From Ignavibacteria bacterium (GTDB lineage: Bacteria > Bacteroidota > Ignavibacteria > Kapaibacteriales > UBA4661), in NCBI GenBank assembly GCA_014654705.1, contig JACVZY010000051.1:274565-338564 (forward strand): a DNA stretch of 64,000 nucleotides. The letters are read 5' to 3'. Both the position numbers and the translations under genes were made by a program. How positions within the stretch are numbered: position 1 is the first letter of the stretch; every line of letters begins with the position of its first letter. The notes below the pieces were generated by a model, which saw nothing but the letters and a program-made list of their open reading frames with translations, was not told the DNA's origin and made no database searches. Shown here piece by piece: positions 52,663-61,159 of the stretch.

Positions 52663-53574
52663 ATGACTACTACCGCAAAACAAAGTCTTGAGGCTGTACT
52701 GGGCGGACTGATGCGCCGCTACAAAGAGCGTGTGCCGGACGTACAAGCCGTTATCAACGCAATGACCGAAGAAGGTCTCATCAAAAGTGGCGATGAGATT
52801 GAGAACGATCACATTGCTTTTCGCACGATGGGCGTTCCGCAGCTTGGTATCAAATCCTTCGAGAAAATTTTCCTGCACTGTGGCTACACCAAACGCGAGC
52901 CATACTTTTTTGCGGCGAAAAAATTGGATGCGTACTGGTATGCGCCGCCAGAGCCGCAGTACCCGCGTATTTTCGTAAGTGAACTGCGTGTGGGTGATTT
53001 ATCCGAAGAAGCGCAGCGCATTATCACATCATATACCGATGAGGTGAAATCTGACCCCGTGGACAGCATTAACCTCGACAATGGCGCCGAAATAGATGCC
53101 TTCCTGCATCGTCCGCTCTGGCGCACGCCGTCCTACGCCGATTACAAGCGCCTTGCTGAAGAGAGTGAATATGCGGCGTGGGTGATTTACAATCGTTACT
53201 ATCTCAACCATTTCACCGTCACGATTCACAATCTCCCCGACGGCTATAATACTATCCATGATTTCAATGCGTTTTTGGAACGTAAAGGTTTCAAACTCAA
53301 TGATTCCGGTGGCAAGGCAAAAGCCAGTCCCGACGGGAAGCTCATTCAAAGCTCGACCGTGGCGGAAATGATTGAAGTGGAATTTGCCGGAGGCGAGAAG
53401 CACACTATTTCCGGCTCGTATGTAGAATTTGCCGAGCGCCGTCCACTGGACGAATTTGCGCACATCCCCTACACGCAGTTAAAGCGCGAACAACGCCGCG
53501 AAGGTTTCGAGGCTGCCAATGCTGATAAAATCTTTGAAAGCACTTACACAAGCCAAACTGTGAAGCGCAACTAA
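52663..53574 (+). CDS. DUF1338 non-heme iron oxygenase (HglS/2-oxoadipate dioxygenase-decarboxylase family)
   Basis: 303 residues. The family's metal-ligand segments are visible: DHIAFRTMG (His) near residue 48, YYLNHFTVTIHNLP (His) near 180 and SGSYVEFAERRPLDEF (Glu) near 250. Characterised relatives are iron(II) enzymes of the VOC superfamily that turn 2-oxoadipate into 2-hydroxyglutarate in D-lysine breakdown. No other lysine-catabolic gene is nearby, so the exact substrate is open. It ends next to a hairpin shared with the convergent TonB receptor gene. Confidence 0.88.
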   Translation: MTTTAKQSLEAVLGGLMRRYKERVPDVQAVINAMTEEGLIKSGDEIENDHIAFRTMGVPQLGIKSFEKIFLHCGYTKREPYFFAAKKLDAYWYAPPEPQYPRIFVSELRVGDLSEEAQRIITSYTDEVKSDPVDSINLDNGAEIDAFLHRPLWRTPSYADYKRLAEESEYAAWVIYNRYYLNHFTVTIHNLPDGYNTIHDFNAFLERKGFKLNDSGGKAKASPDGKLIQSSTVAEMIEVEFAGGEKHTISGSYVEFAERRPLDEFAHIPYTQLKREQRREGFEAANADKIFESTYTSQTVKRN

Positions 53575-53584
53575 ATGAATGCTC

Positions 53585-53632
53585 AATGGTGAGTGCTGAA
53601 CACAAGCCATCTTGAATTCAGCACTCATCATT
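53585..53632. terminator. Hairpin between convergent genes
   Basis: The segment 53585-53600 pairs with 53617-53632 (15 of 16 positions; the inner 11, TGAGTGCTGAA/TTCAGCACTCA, perfect). It lies 10 bp after the DUF1338 gene and 18 bp after the TonB receptor gene. It has no long T-run, so it may act as a weak bidirectional terminator or as an RNA-end stabiliser. Confidence 0.5.
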
Positions 53633-53649
53633 CAAAATTCATCATTTCT

Positions 53650-55980
53650 TCAAAACTTCACTTCCAGCGTTACCGTGGGCAAAATGGGGAGAAGTCGCAC
53701 GTCTGTTACTTCCACCGTTGGTTTGGTGGTGTCGTAAAAGCGGAACCAGATGTCTTGCCGCGAATAGACATTGAAAATATCTATCAGCAACCGCGCGGCA
53801 AAGCCCGCCAGTTTGAATTTGTAGTTTGCACTTAGGTTGAGTTGGTGCGAGGGCGGCAGGCGCAGCCCGTTACGCGCTGTCGAGACCGTAATGCCTGTGC
53901 CAATGCGCTCGCTGGGAAATCCCGTCTGAAAACGTGAACTGATACCAGTAAAAGGCTGCCCTGACTGAAAAATAAAGGACATTCCCACTTCCCAATCGTC
54001 ATTAAGTTGGTATTGTCCCACTATCTTGAAATCGTGCCGCCTGTCGTAGCGCGGGTAGAAGGTCTTGCCGAAATTGATGCTATCAAATTTACCTTGCACC
54101 CAGCCGAGTGCGTAGCCAATCCAGCCCGTAAATTGTCCCGATTTTTTCTGCAAGAAGAGTTCGCCGCCATATGCCTCGCCGTTGCCGGAGAAAAAGATTT
54201 CCGATGCCTTACGTGAGCGAATCGCAAAAGTGTTCAGCTCGTTAATGTTCGTCAGGGTTTTGTAATAGAAATCAATGTTGAAATCAAGGTCGTCCAGCCC
54301 AAAGAGAACGGGCTTGGTTTCAAAACTCACAATATAGTGCGTGGAACTGCTCGGACCAAGCGATGCGTCCGTAGGAAGCCACGTATCGAAGAAGGTGAAA
54401 TCAGGATTCGATGCCAAACGTAAATACTGGTGAAAAATTCCCCACGATGCTTTCACCGTCAGGTCAGGACTGAGTTCCCAGCGCACAGAAGCACGAGGAT
54501 CCCATAGCAGAGATTGATTTGCTTGCAGATAATATGCCCGCAAGCCAGCCTGAGCCGAAAGAAAGGGCGAGAACTGATAGTTCGTTTGTGCGTAGGCGGA
54601 GTACGTCCAGTCGTCCAGCGAGAAATCTGTGCTTGCGTCCGAACCGGGCAAGGCGGGGCGCGTCGTATCTACCCGTCCGGTGAAATTTTGTTTGTAGCCG
54701 AATCGAAAATTACTGACCTCTGCGCCTAAATTGAATGTCAGTTCATTGGTCGCATACCACTCGAAGTCCGTCCGACCTGTGATGTCGCGTATGGTGTTTT
54801 CCACGCCAAAGTTGAAACCGGAGTTGCTGCCGGCAAAGCCATTACGGTATGCGCTGGAGGAAAGTACGGTTGTGACAAACAAATTCTCATCAAAAATATG
54901 TGTCCACCGAAGCGAACCGGCTTGATTGCCGATGCCGATGTTTACGTCTAAACCTGTGGATTTGAATTGCAAATCATCCGAACTGAGAAAGGCACTCACA
55001 GAAATTTTGTCGTTCTGACCGAACTGTTGGGTAATTTTCGCATTCACATCGTAAAACCAGAAATTTGGAACGGGAACGCCGCCTGTGAGCGCATCCACCG
55101 GCACGACAGCCCGCACTAACTCTAAGTATGTCCGTCGCCCACCCACGAAAAACGAGCCGTTGCCAAGCGGTCCCTGTACCGATGCGCGTGAGGCAATCAA
55201 GCCAATCGAACCCAAACCCTCGAACTTTTCGCGGTTGCCATCTTTTTGGGTGATGTTGATGACCGACGAAAGCCGTGTCCCGTACTGAGCCGGAAAGCCA
55301 CCTTTGATAAGTTCTACGTCTTTAATGGCATCGGTATTGAAGGTCGAAAAAAAGCCAAAAAGGTGGCTGGGATTATACACCGCCGCACCATCCACCAAGA
55401 CGAGATTTTGGTCGGGCGAGCCGCCGCGCACAAAGAGACCGCTTGAAATCTGGGATGACGACAATACGCCGGGCAGGAATTGAATTGCCCGAAACACATC
55501 CGCTTCGCCGCCAATACGAATTTGGCTTATTTGCTCAATGGGAATATTGACTTGGCTAACGGAGATTTGACGTTTCTCGGCTTCGCCACGCTCGGCGGTA
55601 ACGGTTACGTCGCCGGATTTGGAGATTTGCTTTTTGAGTTCAATGGTCAGTTTTTTTGCCTCACCGCTTGCAAATTCTACTGGAATTTCTTTTTTCGCAA
55701 AGCCCAGAAAGCTGATTGTTACTTGGTGCTTGCCCGCAGGGATATTTTTGAGCGAGAAAAAACCACTTTTGTTCGTTACTGCTCCGATTTTGAGCGGTTT
55801 GATGCTGACGGTCGCCCCGACGAGTGTCTCCTTATTCTCGCCGTCCATTACTGTTCCGCTCAGGCTTGCCGTTTGTTGTTTGGCAAAAGAATTCGCCGGA
55901 ACAATGAGAGAACACAACAGCGTCTGCATGAGTGCTGCCGCAAAAATGAACATGTATCGGCAATAAGAAACAACGGTCAT
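53650..55980 (-). CDS. TonB-dependent receptor with carboxypeptidase-regulatory-like N-terminal domain
   Basis: 776 residues. A signal peptide is followed by a beta-sandwich domain (SLSGTVMDGENKETLVGATV, SGFFSLKNIPAGKHQVTISF). The plug (EADVFRAIQFLPGVL, SGLFVRGGSPDQNLVLVDGA, GGFPAQYGTRLSSVINI) and a 22-strand outer-membrane barrel with C-terminal Phe (TVTLEVKF) complete it. It imports a ligand across the outer membrane with TonB energy. Last gene of the seven-gene copper-type cluster, so a metal or metal complex is a reasonable guess for the ligand. No SusD partner is present, which argues against a glycan. ATG 55980 is preferred over TTG 55992. Confidence 0.92.
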   Translation of the reverse strand: MTVVSYCRYMFIFAAALMQTLLCSLIVPANSFAKQQTASLSGTVMDGENKETLVGATVSIKPLKIGAVTNKSGFFSLKNIPAGKHQVTISFLGFAKKEIPVEFASGEAKKLTIELKKQISKSGDVTVTAERGEAEKRQISVSQVNIPIEQISQIRIGGEADVFRAIQFLPGVLSSSQISSGLFVRGGSPDQNLVLVDGAAVYNPSHLFGFFSTFNTDAIKDVELIKGGFPAQYGTRLSSVINITQKDGNREKFEGLGSIGLIASRASVQGPLGNGSFFVGGRRTYLELVRAVVPVDALTGGVPVPNFWFYDVNAKITQQFGQNDKISVSAFLSSDDLQFKSTGLDVNIGIGNQAGSLRWTHIFDENLFVTTVLSSSAYRNGFAGSNSGFNFGVENTIRDITGRTDFEWYATNELTFNLGAEVSNFRFGYKQNFTGRVDTTRPALPGSDASTDFSLDDWTYSAYAQTNYQFSPFLSAQAGLRAYYLQANQSLLWDPRASVRWELSPDLTVKASWGIFHQYLRLASNPDFTFFDTWLPTDASLGPSSSTHYIVSFETKPVLFGLDDLDFNIDFYYKTLTNINELNTFAIRSRKASEIFFSGNGEAYGGELFLQKKSGQFTGWIGYALGWVQGKFDSINFGKTFYPRYDRRHDFKIVGQYQLNDDWEVGMSFIFQSGQPFTGISSRFQTGFPSERIGTGITVSTARNGLRLPPSHQLNLSANYKFKLAGFAARLLIDIFNVYSRQDIWFRFYDTTKPTVEVTDVRLLPILPTVTLEVKF

Positions 55981-56018
55981 GGTGACAAGCAAAAAATGAA
56001 ATGATGGTGTGATTTTTC

Positions 56019-56038
56019 GTAAGTAAATTACTACTTAC
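56019..56038. promoter_or_regulatory. Inverted repeat upstream of the TonB receptor gene
   Basis: GTAAGTA (56019-56025) and TACTTAC (56032-56038), six bases apart, lie 39 bp before the ATG of the receptor in the 103-bp gap after the multicopper oxidase gene. The symmetry and position suit an operator. No regulator gene is in the cluster. Confidence 0.35.
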
Positions 56039-56083
56039 AGTTGACGTTGAGAAGAAATTATTGTTGGACATTTGGAATAAATC

Positions 56084-57796
56084 CTATTGCTTGATAAATT
56101 TCCGAATGCTTACGCTCTTCGTTCTTTTGTCCATAAGCTGCACAAAATAGACACCCGGAGCGAAACTAGAAACGTCTATACCGCTCTGCAAGTCGGGTTG
56201 TGGCAGCATGAGAAGCGGACGTCCATTGACGTTGGTAACGGTAACGTAATATACTTCCGTCGTGGCATCCGGTAGATTGATATACAATTTGTCATTTGTA
56301 GGGTTCGGCATCAGCGAGAACTCCGCTGGGCGCGGTGCGCTAGGGTCTTGTACAGCAGTATTCGTGCCTGTTACGACAAACTGTCCCATCATCCCTTCAT
56401 CTTCGTGCAATGAAATGTGGCAGTGGTACATGAACGGATGCGTCGCGTCGGCATAGTCGTCAAATTTCGCAATGAAGCGCACGGTCTCGTTGGATTTCAC
56501 AAGGACAACATCTTTCCAGCCCTGTTCGTAATTGGGTGCAGCCGCACCATTGCGCGTGAGAATATAAAACTGCACATCGTGGATATGAAAGGGATGCGCA
56601 AAACCGGATGTGCTTTTGAGTTCCCAAATCTCGGTATTATTGAGTGGTATTTGGTAATCAATGAATTTTATATTGAAGAGCCTACGATTGATAAGAAAGG
56701 CGTTCGGTCCCAAGATGGTAACGCTTCTCACTCCTGTACTGTCTGTAAGCGTGAGACTGCGCGTCAGAGCTGCGGAGGAAGCGCTCGGAAAGGTGTTGGT
56801 CGTCAGCGAGCTGGGAATAGCGGTGATTGGCGAACTTGTCTGTGCGCCAATGGTGAGACGTAGGATATTAAAATCTTTTTTGCCCAGAAAGTTCGCAAAT
56901 GGTCCGCCAGGGAAATTTTCACCGCCCGGAATTGCATTTGCCAGTGTAGAATTATACGCTTTCATATCCAGCGTTGTGCCGGCTTGCCCTGTACAATTAA
57001 CGAGAATCTCAACGCGCTCGCCCGCCGAAAGCAAGAAGCGAGTCACCGCAACGGGTGCGTTCAATAAGCCGCCATCGGTTGTGATGACGTAAAATGTTCT
57101 TCCATCGCTGAAACCAATGTTATACGAACGCTCAATCGCAGCATTGAGTAGTCGGAAGCGCACGACTTGAGCGGGAACCGTGTATTGCGCTCGGAGTACG
57201 CCATTGGTCATCATCGAATCACCGTAAGGAACGACGGAAAATTGATTGGATGAAGCGAAACTTCTATCGGTTAGCACAAGCGGAATATCATCAATGCCAT
57301 ACCTGCGTGGCAGTGGTAAAGCTGACTCTACGGCATCACGCACAATAATCAGCCCGCCGATACCCTTCGTGATTTGGTCTTCTGTTTTTTCGTGAAGGTG
57401 CGGGTGAAACCAGTACAAGCCCGCATTGTTGGTAACTTTCCAGAAGGGCTGCCAGAGCGTACCGGGCGGGATGATTTGGTGCGGACCGCCGTCCATCACC
57501 GCCGGAAGGTGCATACCGTGCCAGTGCAGTGTGGTCGAATCGTTGAGTTTATTCAGCACATTCATCCGCACAGTATCGCCTTTGGTGAAAAAGAGCGTCG
57601 GTCCCCAGAAGTTCGAGTTAATGCCGCCTGTAATCGTTTGGTTGCCGGGGATAATTTGTTTCAGAGTATCTTTAATCGTCAGATTAAAAGTTTTGCCCGA
57701 AAGTGTGTCCGGAATCCAGAGTGTGTTGTAGGATTGTGCCGAAGAACGTGATGCAAGCAAGCACAATGTGAAGAGGGCGATAAGTGCGGTTTTCAT
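56084..57796 (-). CDS. Three-domain multicopper oxidase with T9SS sorting domain
   Basis: 570 residues with a signal peptide (MKTALIALFTLCLLASRSSAQ). All four copper-site motifs are intact: HWHGMH near residue 90, FHPHLHEKT near 130, HPFHIHDVQF near 440 and HCHISLHEDEGM near 480, holding the T1 Cys-His and the trinuclear centre. The T1 axial residue is Met (DEGMMG). It resembles CotA/CueO/bilirubin-oxidase-like laccases, which oxidise Cu(I), Mn, Fe or phenols. The last 75 residues are a T9SS type A tail (SLMPNPTNDKLYI, APGVYFVQL, SIRKFIKQ), so it should be surface-exposed. There is no Met-rich insert like that of CueO. Confidence 0.94.
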   Translation of the reverse strand: MKTALIALFTLCLLASRSSAQSYNTLWIPDTLSGKTFNLTIKDTLKQIIPGNQTITGGINSNFWGPTLFFTKGDTVRMNVLNKLNDSTTLHWHGMHLPAVMDGGPHQIIPPGTLWQPFWKVTNNAGLYWFHPHLHEKTEDQITKGIGGLIIVRDAVESALPLPRRYGIDDIPLVLTDRSFASSNQFSVVPYGDSMMTNGVLRAQYTVPAQVVRFRLLNAAIERSYNIGFSDGRTFYVITTDGGLLNAPVAVTRFLLSAGERVEILVNCTGQAGTTLDMKAYNSTLANAIPGGENFPGGPFANFLGKKDFNILRLTIGAQTSSPITAIPSSLTTNTFPSASSAALTRSLTLTDSTGVRSVTILGPNAFLINRRLFNIKFIDYQIPLNNTEIWELKSTSGFAHPFHIHDVQFYILTRNGAAAPNYEQGWKDVVLVKSNETVRFIAKFDDYADATHPFMYHCHISLHEDEGMMGQFVVTGTNTAVQDPSAPRPAEFSLMPNPTNDKLYINLPDATTEVYYVTVTNVNGRPLLMLPQPDLQSGIDVSSFAPGVYFVQLMDKRTKSVSIRKFIKQ

Positions 57797-57856
57797 ATAA
57801 TTCTGAAATGGTGTTGTGGAATAATGGTCTTGAGAAGTTGCCAGCCCCTGAATTAC

Positions 57857-57896
57857 AAAGTACCCCGTGCGCTCTTTTGTTGGCATAGGGTACTTT
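57857..57896. terminator. Hairpin in the gap before the multicopper oxidase gene
   Basis: AAAGTACCC (57857-57865) pairs with GGGTACTTT (57888-57896). The T-rich stretch lies on the plus-strand side, so as a terminator it points rightwards. On the minus-strand mRNA it forms a stem between the YHYH gene (57926) and the oxidase gene. It may lower or stabilise downstream expression. Confidence 0.4.
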
Positions 57897-57925
57897 TTGC
57901 GAGTTTTTTTTCAATCATCGACTGC

Positions 57926-59296
57926 TTACTTAGAAAGTACCACTTTTTTGGTTGTGGTTCCATTCGTGCCGGTAAACTTTATCACATAGCTACCTGCATA
58001 CAACGTTCTTGTATCTATGTAGGTGATTGTTGTCCCCTGACGTAAGGTGGTTTTTTGAACGAGTTTTCCTGTTATGTCGAACATTTCCACTTTTATATCA
58101 TCGGTATTCAATCCCGCAGCTTGAACAGCGATGAAATCACTGGAAGGATTGGGGTAAACATTAACTGCAAATGCTTCGTTTGCTTGATGTTGTACGCTGG
58201 TGGTACCAGTGTATTTTGTCGTTGATTCGGTTATAGATGTCACTTTTCTGTTCGCATAGACACCATAAAAAGTTGGACCGACGACGTAAGGATATGCGGA
58301 ATTCCATTTGGCATCAACGGTGGCAAAGTAGCAGTAGGTACCAGCCGGATATTCCGGCGTAACGCAAAATCTTCCATTGTGTTCATCGAGATAATCATTT
58401 TGCCCGGAGCGAGCTATAAACTCATAATCTTCTCGAAAATATCCCAGCGGGTAGGTTGTGCTAACGTCAGGTCCGGACGTTACTGCTGCTCCTGTTGGTG
58501 AGGTCGTGCGTTTGGTGATATTGCGTAGTTGGTAGCTTGATTTTATCCGTACAATTCCGCCCGCGCCGTCAAGATTTTTATAGCCGTATGCTCCATAAAT
58601 AGGGAAGCCGTCATACGCAAAGCCGATAAGCGGCGAATGTTTGGTGCTGTCAATAGCATACAAGCCGTCTGCATCATAGAGATTGCATATTGTGGATATT
58701 ACATTCAAATCTAATTTGAAGGCAGATGGGTTTTGATGATAATGATAGTTCCCCATAGCCGGATGCGCTTTGGAGCAATCAAACCCACTTCTCTCTGCTA
58801 CAATAGCATCTCTATTCCACGGCTGACTCGCGCCCATTCCTCCCGGACATGGGGGATTGCCCGGACCTCCGCACAAAGAATTTGTGCTGGCATTCCAAGC
58901 AACACCATCACGATAATCAAACAAAGCAACACCATTGATGAAGACACCAATATTGCCACCTGATGTTGCAGTGGGTGTTCCCGTATTTTTAACAGGCTTG
59001 AGCGGAAATTGAAAAATTGCACTTTGGTCTGTGGCATTCGAGGGATTGCCATCTAAAAATGGTCCCGTCGGATGTGCCGGAACGCCTGTTGCCCGCACAT
59101 AGACGCTATTTGCCGAGTATTCGACCGATTGACAATTAACGAGAATACCATTCGGAATGGCTGTTGAGTTACCGGATTTGTAGTAACTGCCCGTTTTCGT
59201 GGTGTTTCGCAACCATGACGTAATTGCCGGATTAGTTTGTGCATTGCACACGACGCTTCCGAGAAGAAGCATTGCGAAGGTGATGGCTCTTTTCAT
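57926..59296 (-). CDS. YHYH-domain protein with T9SS sorting domain
   Basis: 456 residues with signal MKRAITFAMLLLGSVVCNAQ. The YHYH signature MGNYHYHQNPSAF is near residue 190. The companion block SPLIGFAYDGFPIYGAYGY is 35 residues on. Before them lie Cys-containing loops (CGGPGNPPCPGG). The C-terminal 80 residues are a T9SS tail (VYPNPSSDFIAVQAAG, GSYVIKFTGTNGTTTKKVVL). YHYH proteins are secreted and of unknown function; the His/Tyr clusters suggest metal binding. It lies between the di-heme enzyme and the multicopper oxidase genes. A second YHYH protein opens the cluster. Confidence 0.88.
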   Translation of the reverse strand: MKRAITFAMLLLGSVVCNAQTNPAITSWLRNTTKTGSYYKSGNSTAIPNGILVNCQSVEYSANSVYVRATGVPAHPTGPFLDGNPSNATDQSAIFQFPLKPVKNTGTPTATSGGNIGVFINGVALFDYRDGVAWNASTNSLCGGPGNPPCPGGMGASQPWNRDAIVAERSGFDCSKAHPAMGNYHYHQNPSAFKLDLNVISTICNLYDADGLYAIDSTKHSPLIGFAYDGFPIYGAYGYKNLDGAGGIVRIKSSYQLRNITKRTTSPTGAAVTSGPDVSTTYPLGYFREDYEFIARSGQNDYLDEHNGRFCVTPEYPAGTYCYFATVDAKWNSAYPYVVGPTFYGVYANRKVTSITESTTKYTGTTSVQHQANEAFAVNVYPNPSSDFIAVQAAGLNTDDIKVEMFDITGKLVQKTTLRQGTTITYIDTRTLYAGSYVIKFTGTNGTTTKKVVLSK

Positions 59297-59375
59297 AATT
59301 CCGTTTGCGTGATGATGATAAAAAGGGTTATTCTATTTGGGGTTCCCCGTTCAATGGTTAGACGATATCCTTTGC

Positions 59376-60410
59376 TTAATCCTTCGCGGCTTCCTCAATC
59401 ATATTTGGAGGAAAGGAGAATGTGGGATTAAAGAGAAACGTTTTGTCGGTCAGCGTGAGAAGAAAGGCGATAATATCAACTTTCTCATTGGAAGTAAGAG
59501 CGATAGGTTTTTTCAATTCTTTTGCCAATGTGCTGCTTTGCACCACTCCTGCCGTGTAATGATGCAGCACATCGGACAATCGCTTGAAGCGACCATCGTG
59601 CATATAGGGGTACGAAAATTCAATATTGCGCAGGGTCGGAACGGCAAATTTCAACGAATCATCGGCATTCATTGTTATGCTAAAACGCCCCATATCTCTC
59701 AGTGTTGTATCCACGGGCAAACCATTATTCATAAACGCATGGTTCGTGAATAGTGGCTCGGTATGGCACGCCGAGCAGTGTATTTGAAAGAGCAAATAGC
59801 CTTTGCGCTCCTGCTGAGAGAAAACAGCTTGCTTGCGCATGACGCTATCATACTTTGCACTGCTCGAAACCAATGTGAGCATAAATTGTGCAATAGCTTT
59901 GAGCGTGTGCTCACCGGAAATGGCGGAATCACCAAATGCTTTGTAAAACAGCTTCGGGTAAGCTTTGGTGGCTTGTAGTTTGGCAACGACGTGTGCTATA
60001 TTTTCGTCCATTTCCGTAGGATTGCTGATAGGTGCAAGCGCCTGCATATCCAAATGGTTGATAGCGCCGTCCCGCATAAAGGAACGTTGCCACGCCAAAT
60101 TCATGAGCGCAGGCGCGTTGCGAGTTCCGATTCTGTCATCGATACCATGACTTAAAGCGTGGTCTCCATGCGTAAAAGCGGAGTATTGGGAATGGCAAGA
60201 GGCGCACGAAATGGTATTATTCCTTGAAAGAATTGGGTCGTAAAAGAGCGCTCGCCCCAATGCAATGGTATTGCCGGTTAAAGGATTCTTCCGAAAATCA
60301 TATGTCGGCTTTTGCCAATGCACTGGCACTTCAAAACGTTCGCCATCAGCAGAGCGAAAGGCTACGGCGAAGATGCCAAGCGCGAAGCAGAGAATTATCT
60401 TAGTTTTCAT
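59376..60410 (-). CDS. MbnH/MauG-like di-heme enzyme (cytochrome c peroxidase family)
   Basis: 344 residues with an N-terminal export signal. The two heme c sites are CASCH near residue 70 and CSACH near 213; the flanking FYDPILSRNNTISCASCH and FAVPTLRNIEFSYPYMHDGRF blocks are typical of the family. MauG-type enzymes form high-valent di-heme states and oxidise residues of a partner protein. Methylosinus MbnH converts a Trp of MbnP to kynurenine, which creates a copper site. The MbnP-like gene lies 10 bp upstream in the same transcript, so this is an MbnH rather than a detoxifying peroxidase. Confidence 0.9.
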   Translation of the reverse strand: MKTKIILCFALGIFAVAFRSADGERFEVPVHWQKPTYDFRKNPLTGNTIALGRALFYDPILSRNNTISCASCHSQYSAFTHGDHALSHGIDDRIGTRNAPALMNLAWQRSFMRDGAINHLDMQALAPISNPTEMDENIAHVVAKLQATKAYPKLFYKAFGDSAISGEHTLKAIAQFMLTLVSSSAKYDSVMRKQAVFSQQERKGYLLFQIHCSACHTEPLFTNHAFMNNGLPVDTTLRDMGRFSITMNADDSLKFAVPTLRNIEFSYPYMHDGRFKRLSDVLHHYTAGVVQSSTLAKELKKPIALTSNEKVDIIAFLLTLTDKTFLFNPTFSFPPNMIEEAAKD

Positions 60411-60420
60411 TTCTTGGTTT

Positions 60421-61146
60421 TCATTTTGCGCTGTTTGACTTAACCATGCTGAATGAATTGGCGACCATTGCGGAAAGTCGCACTGCTTCTGCGTTGGGTG
60501 ACATCACGTGGTGGTGCGTTGTGACATCAATATGGTTCAAGAATGTTTCTGCGTTGAATTGCAAGATTATTTCGTTGAGATTGTGAACGGGAAACGTTAA
60601 GGTTTGCAAGCAATAATACGGCTGCCGATAACCGCCGAGGTGAAATTGAAATTCATTGTTTCGTGCTTTGCAAAGGTCGCTTTTTCCCTCACATTTGAAG
60701 TTCACATAGCCACTTTGCCACGTCCAATACATCCCTTTTGTGGGGTCGAGGTCGCCGCCCATTGCGCCGGAAACGCTGGTTGCGCTGTCAATGCCGAGAT
60801 GGAAGCGGACTGCATCAAATTCTATCCCTTGCTTGTTTGCAATTGCAAGGTGGAAGGAGGCTTTCACCGCAGCATCTATCAAATGAAAACTCTTTTGTTC
60901 TTCCAGAACGACTGCGCCATTTTTGAGAAACTGAATGTGAGAAACGTAGAATTTCAGCACTTCAATTTGCACGTTGTGAGAATCCTTCGCTCGAAAAGCG
61001 GAATCCCCGATGACGACAGCATTTGTGCCATAGGTTGGGATAATCGAAAGACGAATTGTGCTTGCGTTTACTAGGCGTGTTTGCCCGAAAGCCTCACTGA
61101 AAGCCAAGCAATAAATGATGATGAGTGTGATTGAGAGGCGCGTCAT
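60421..61146 (-). CDS. MbnP-like copper-binding protein
   Basis: 241 residues with a signal peptide (MTRLSITLIIIYCLAFSEAF). The conserved core of the MbnP family is visible. It includes VEVLKFYVSHIQF-like strands, FHLGIDSATSVSGAMGGDLD, the Trp-containing GMYWTWQSGYVNFKCEG near residue 140, FQFHLGG, and a His-rich end (NHIDVTTHHHV). In characterised MbnP a Trp is oxidised to kynurenine by MbnH and copper is then bound. Its gene overlaps nothing but is tightly spaced (13 bp after the sulfatase, 10 bp before the di-heme enzyme). The pair is common outside methanotrophs. ATG 61146 gives the clean signal peptide. Confidence 0.87.
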   Translation of the reverse strand: MTRLSITLIIIYCLAFSEAFGQTRLVNASTIRLSIIPTYGTNAVVIGDSAFRAKDSHNVQIEVLKFYVSHIQFLKNGAVVLEEQKSFHLIDAAVKASFHLAIANKQGIEFDAVRFHLGIDSATSVSGAMGGDLDPTKGMYWTWQSGYVNFKCEGKSDLCKARNNEFQFHLGGYRQPYYCLQTLTFPVHNLNEIILQFNAETFLNHIDVTTHHHVMSPNAEAVRLSAMVANSFSMVKSNSAK

Positions 61147-61159
61147 GCTTGTTCTCTCG

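Noticed and set aside
59376..60410. Reading the di-heme protein as a simple hydrogen-peroxide-removing cytochrome c peroxidase
   Set aside because: The tight coupling with an MbnP-like gene makes an MbnH role more likely, although peroxidase activity is not excluded.
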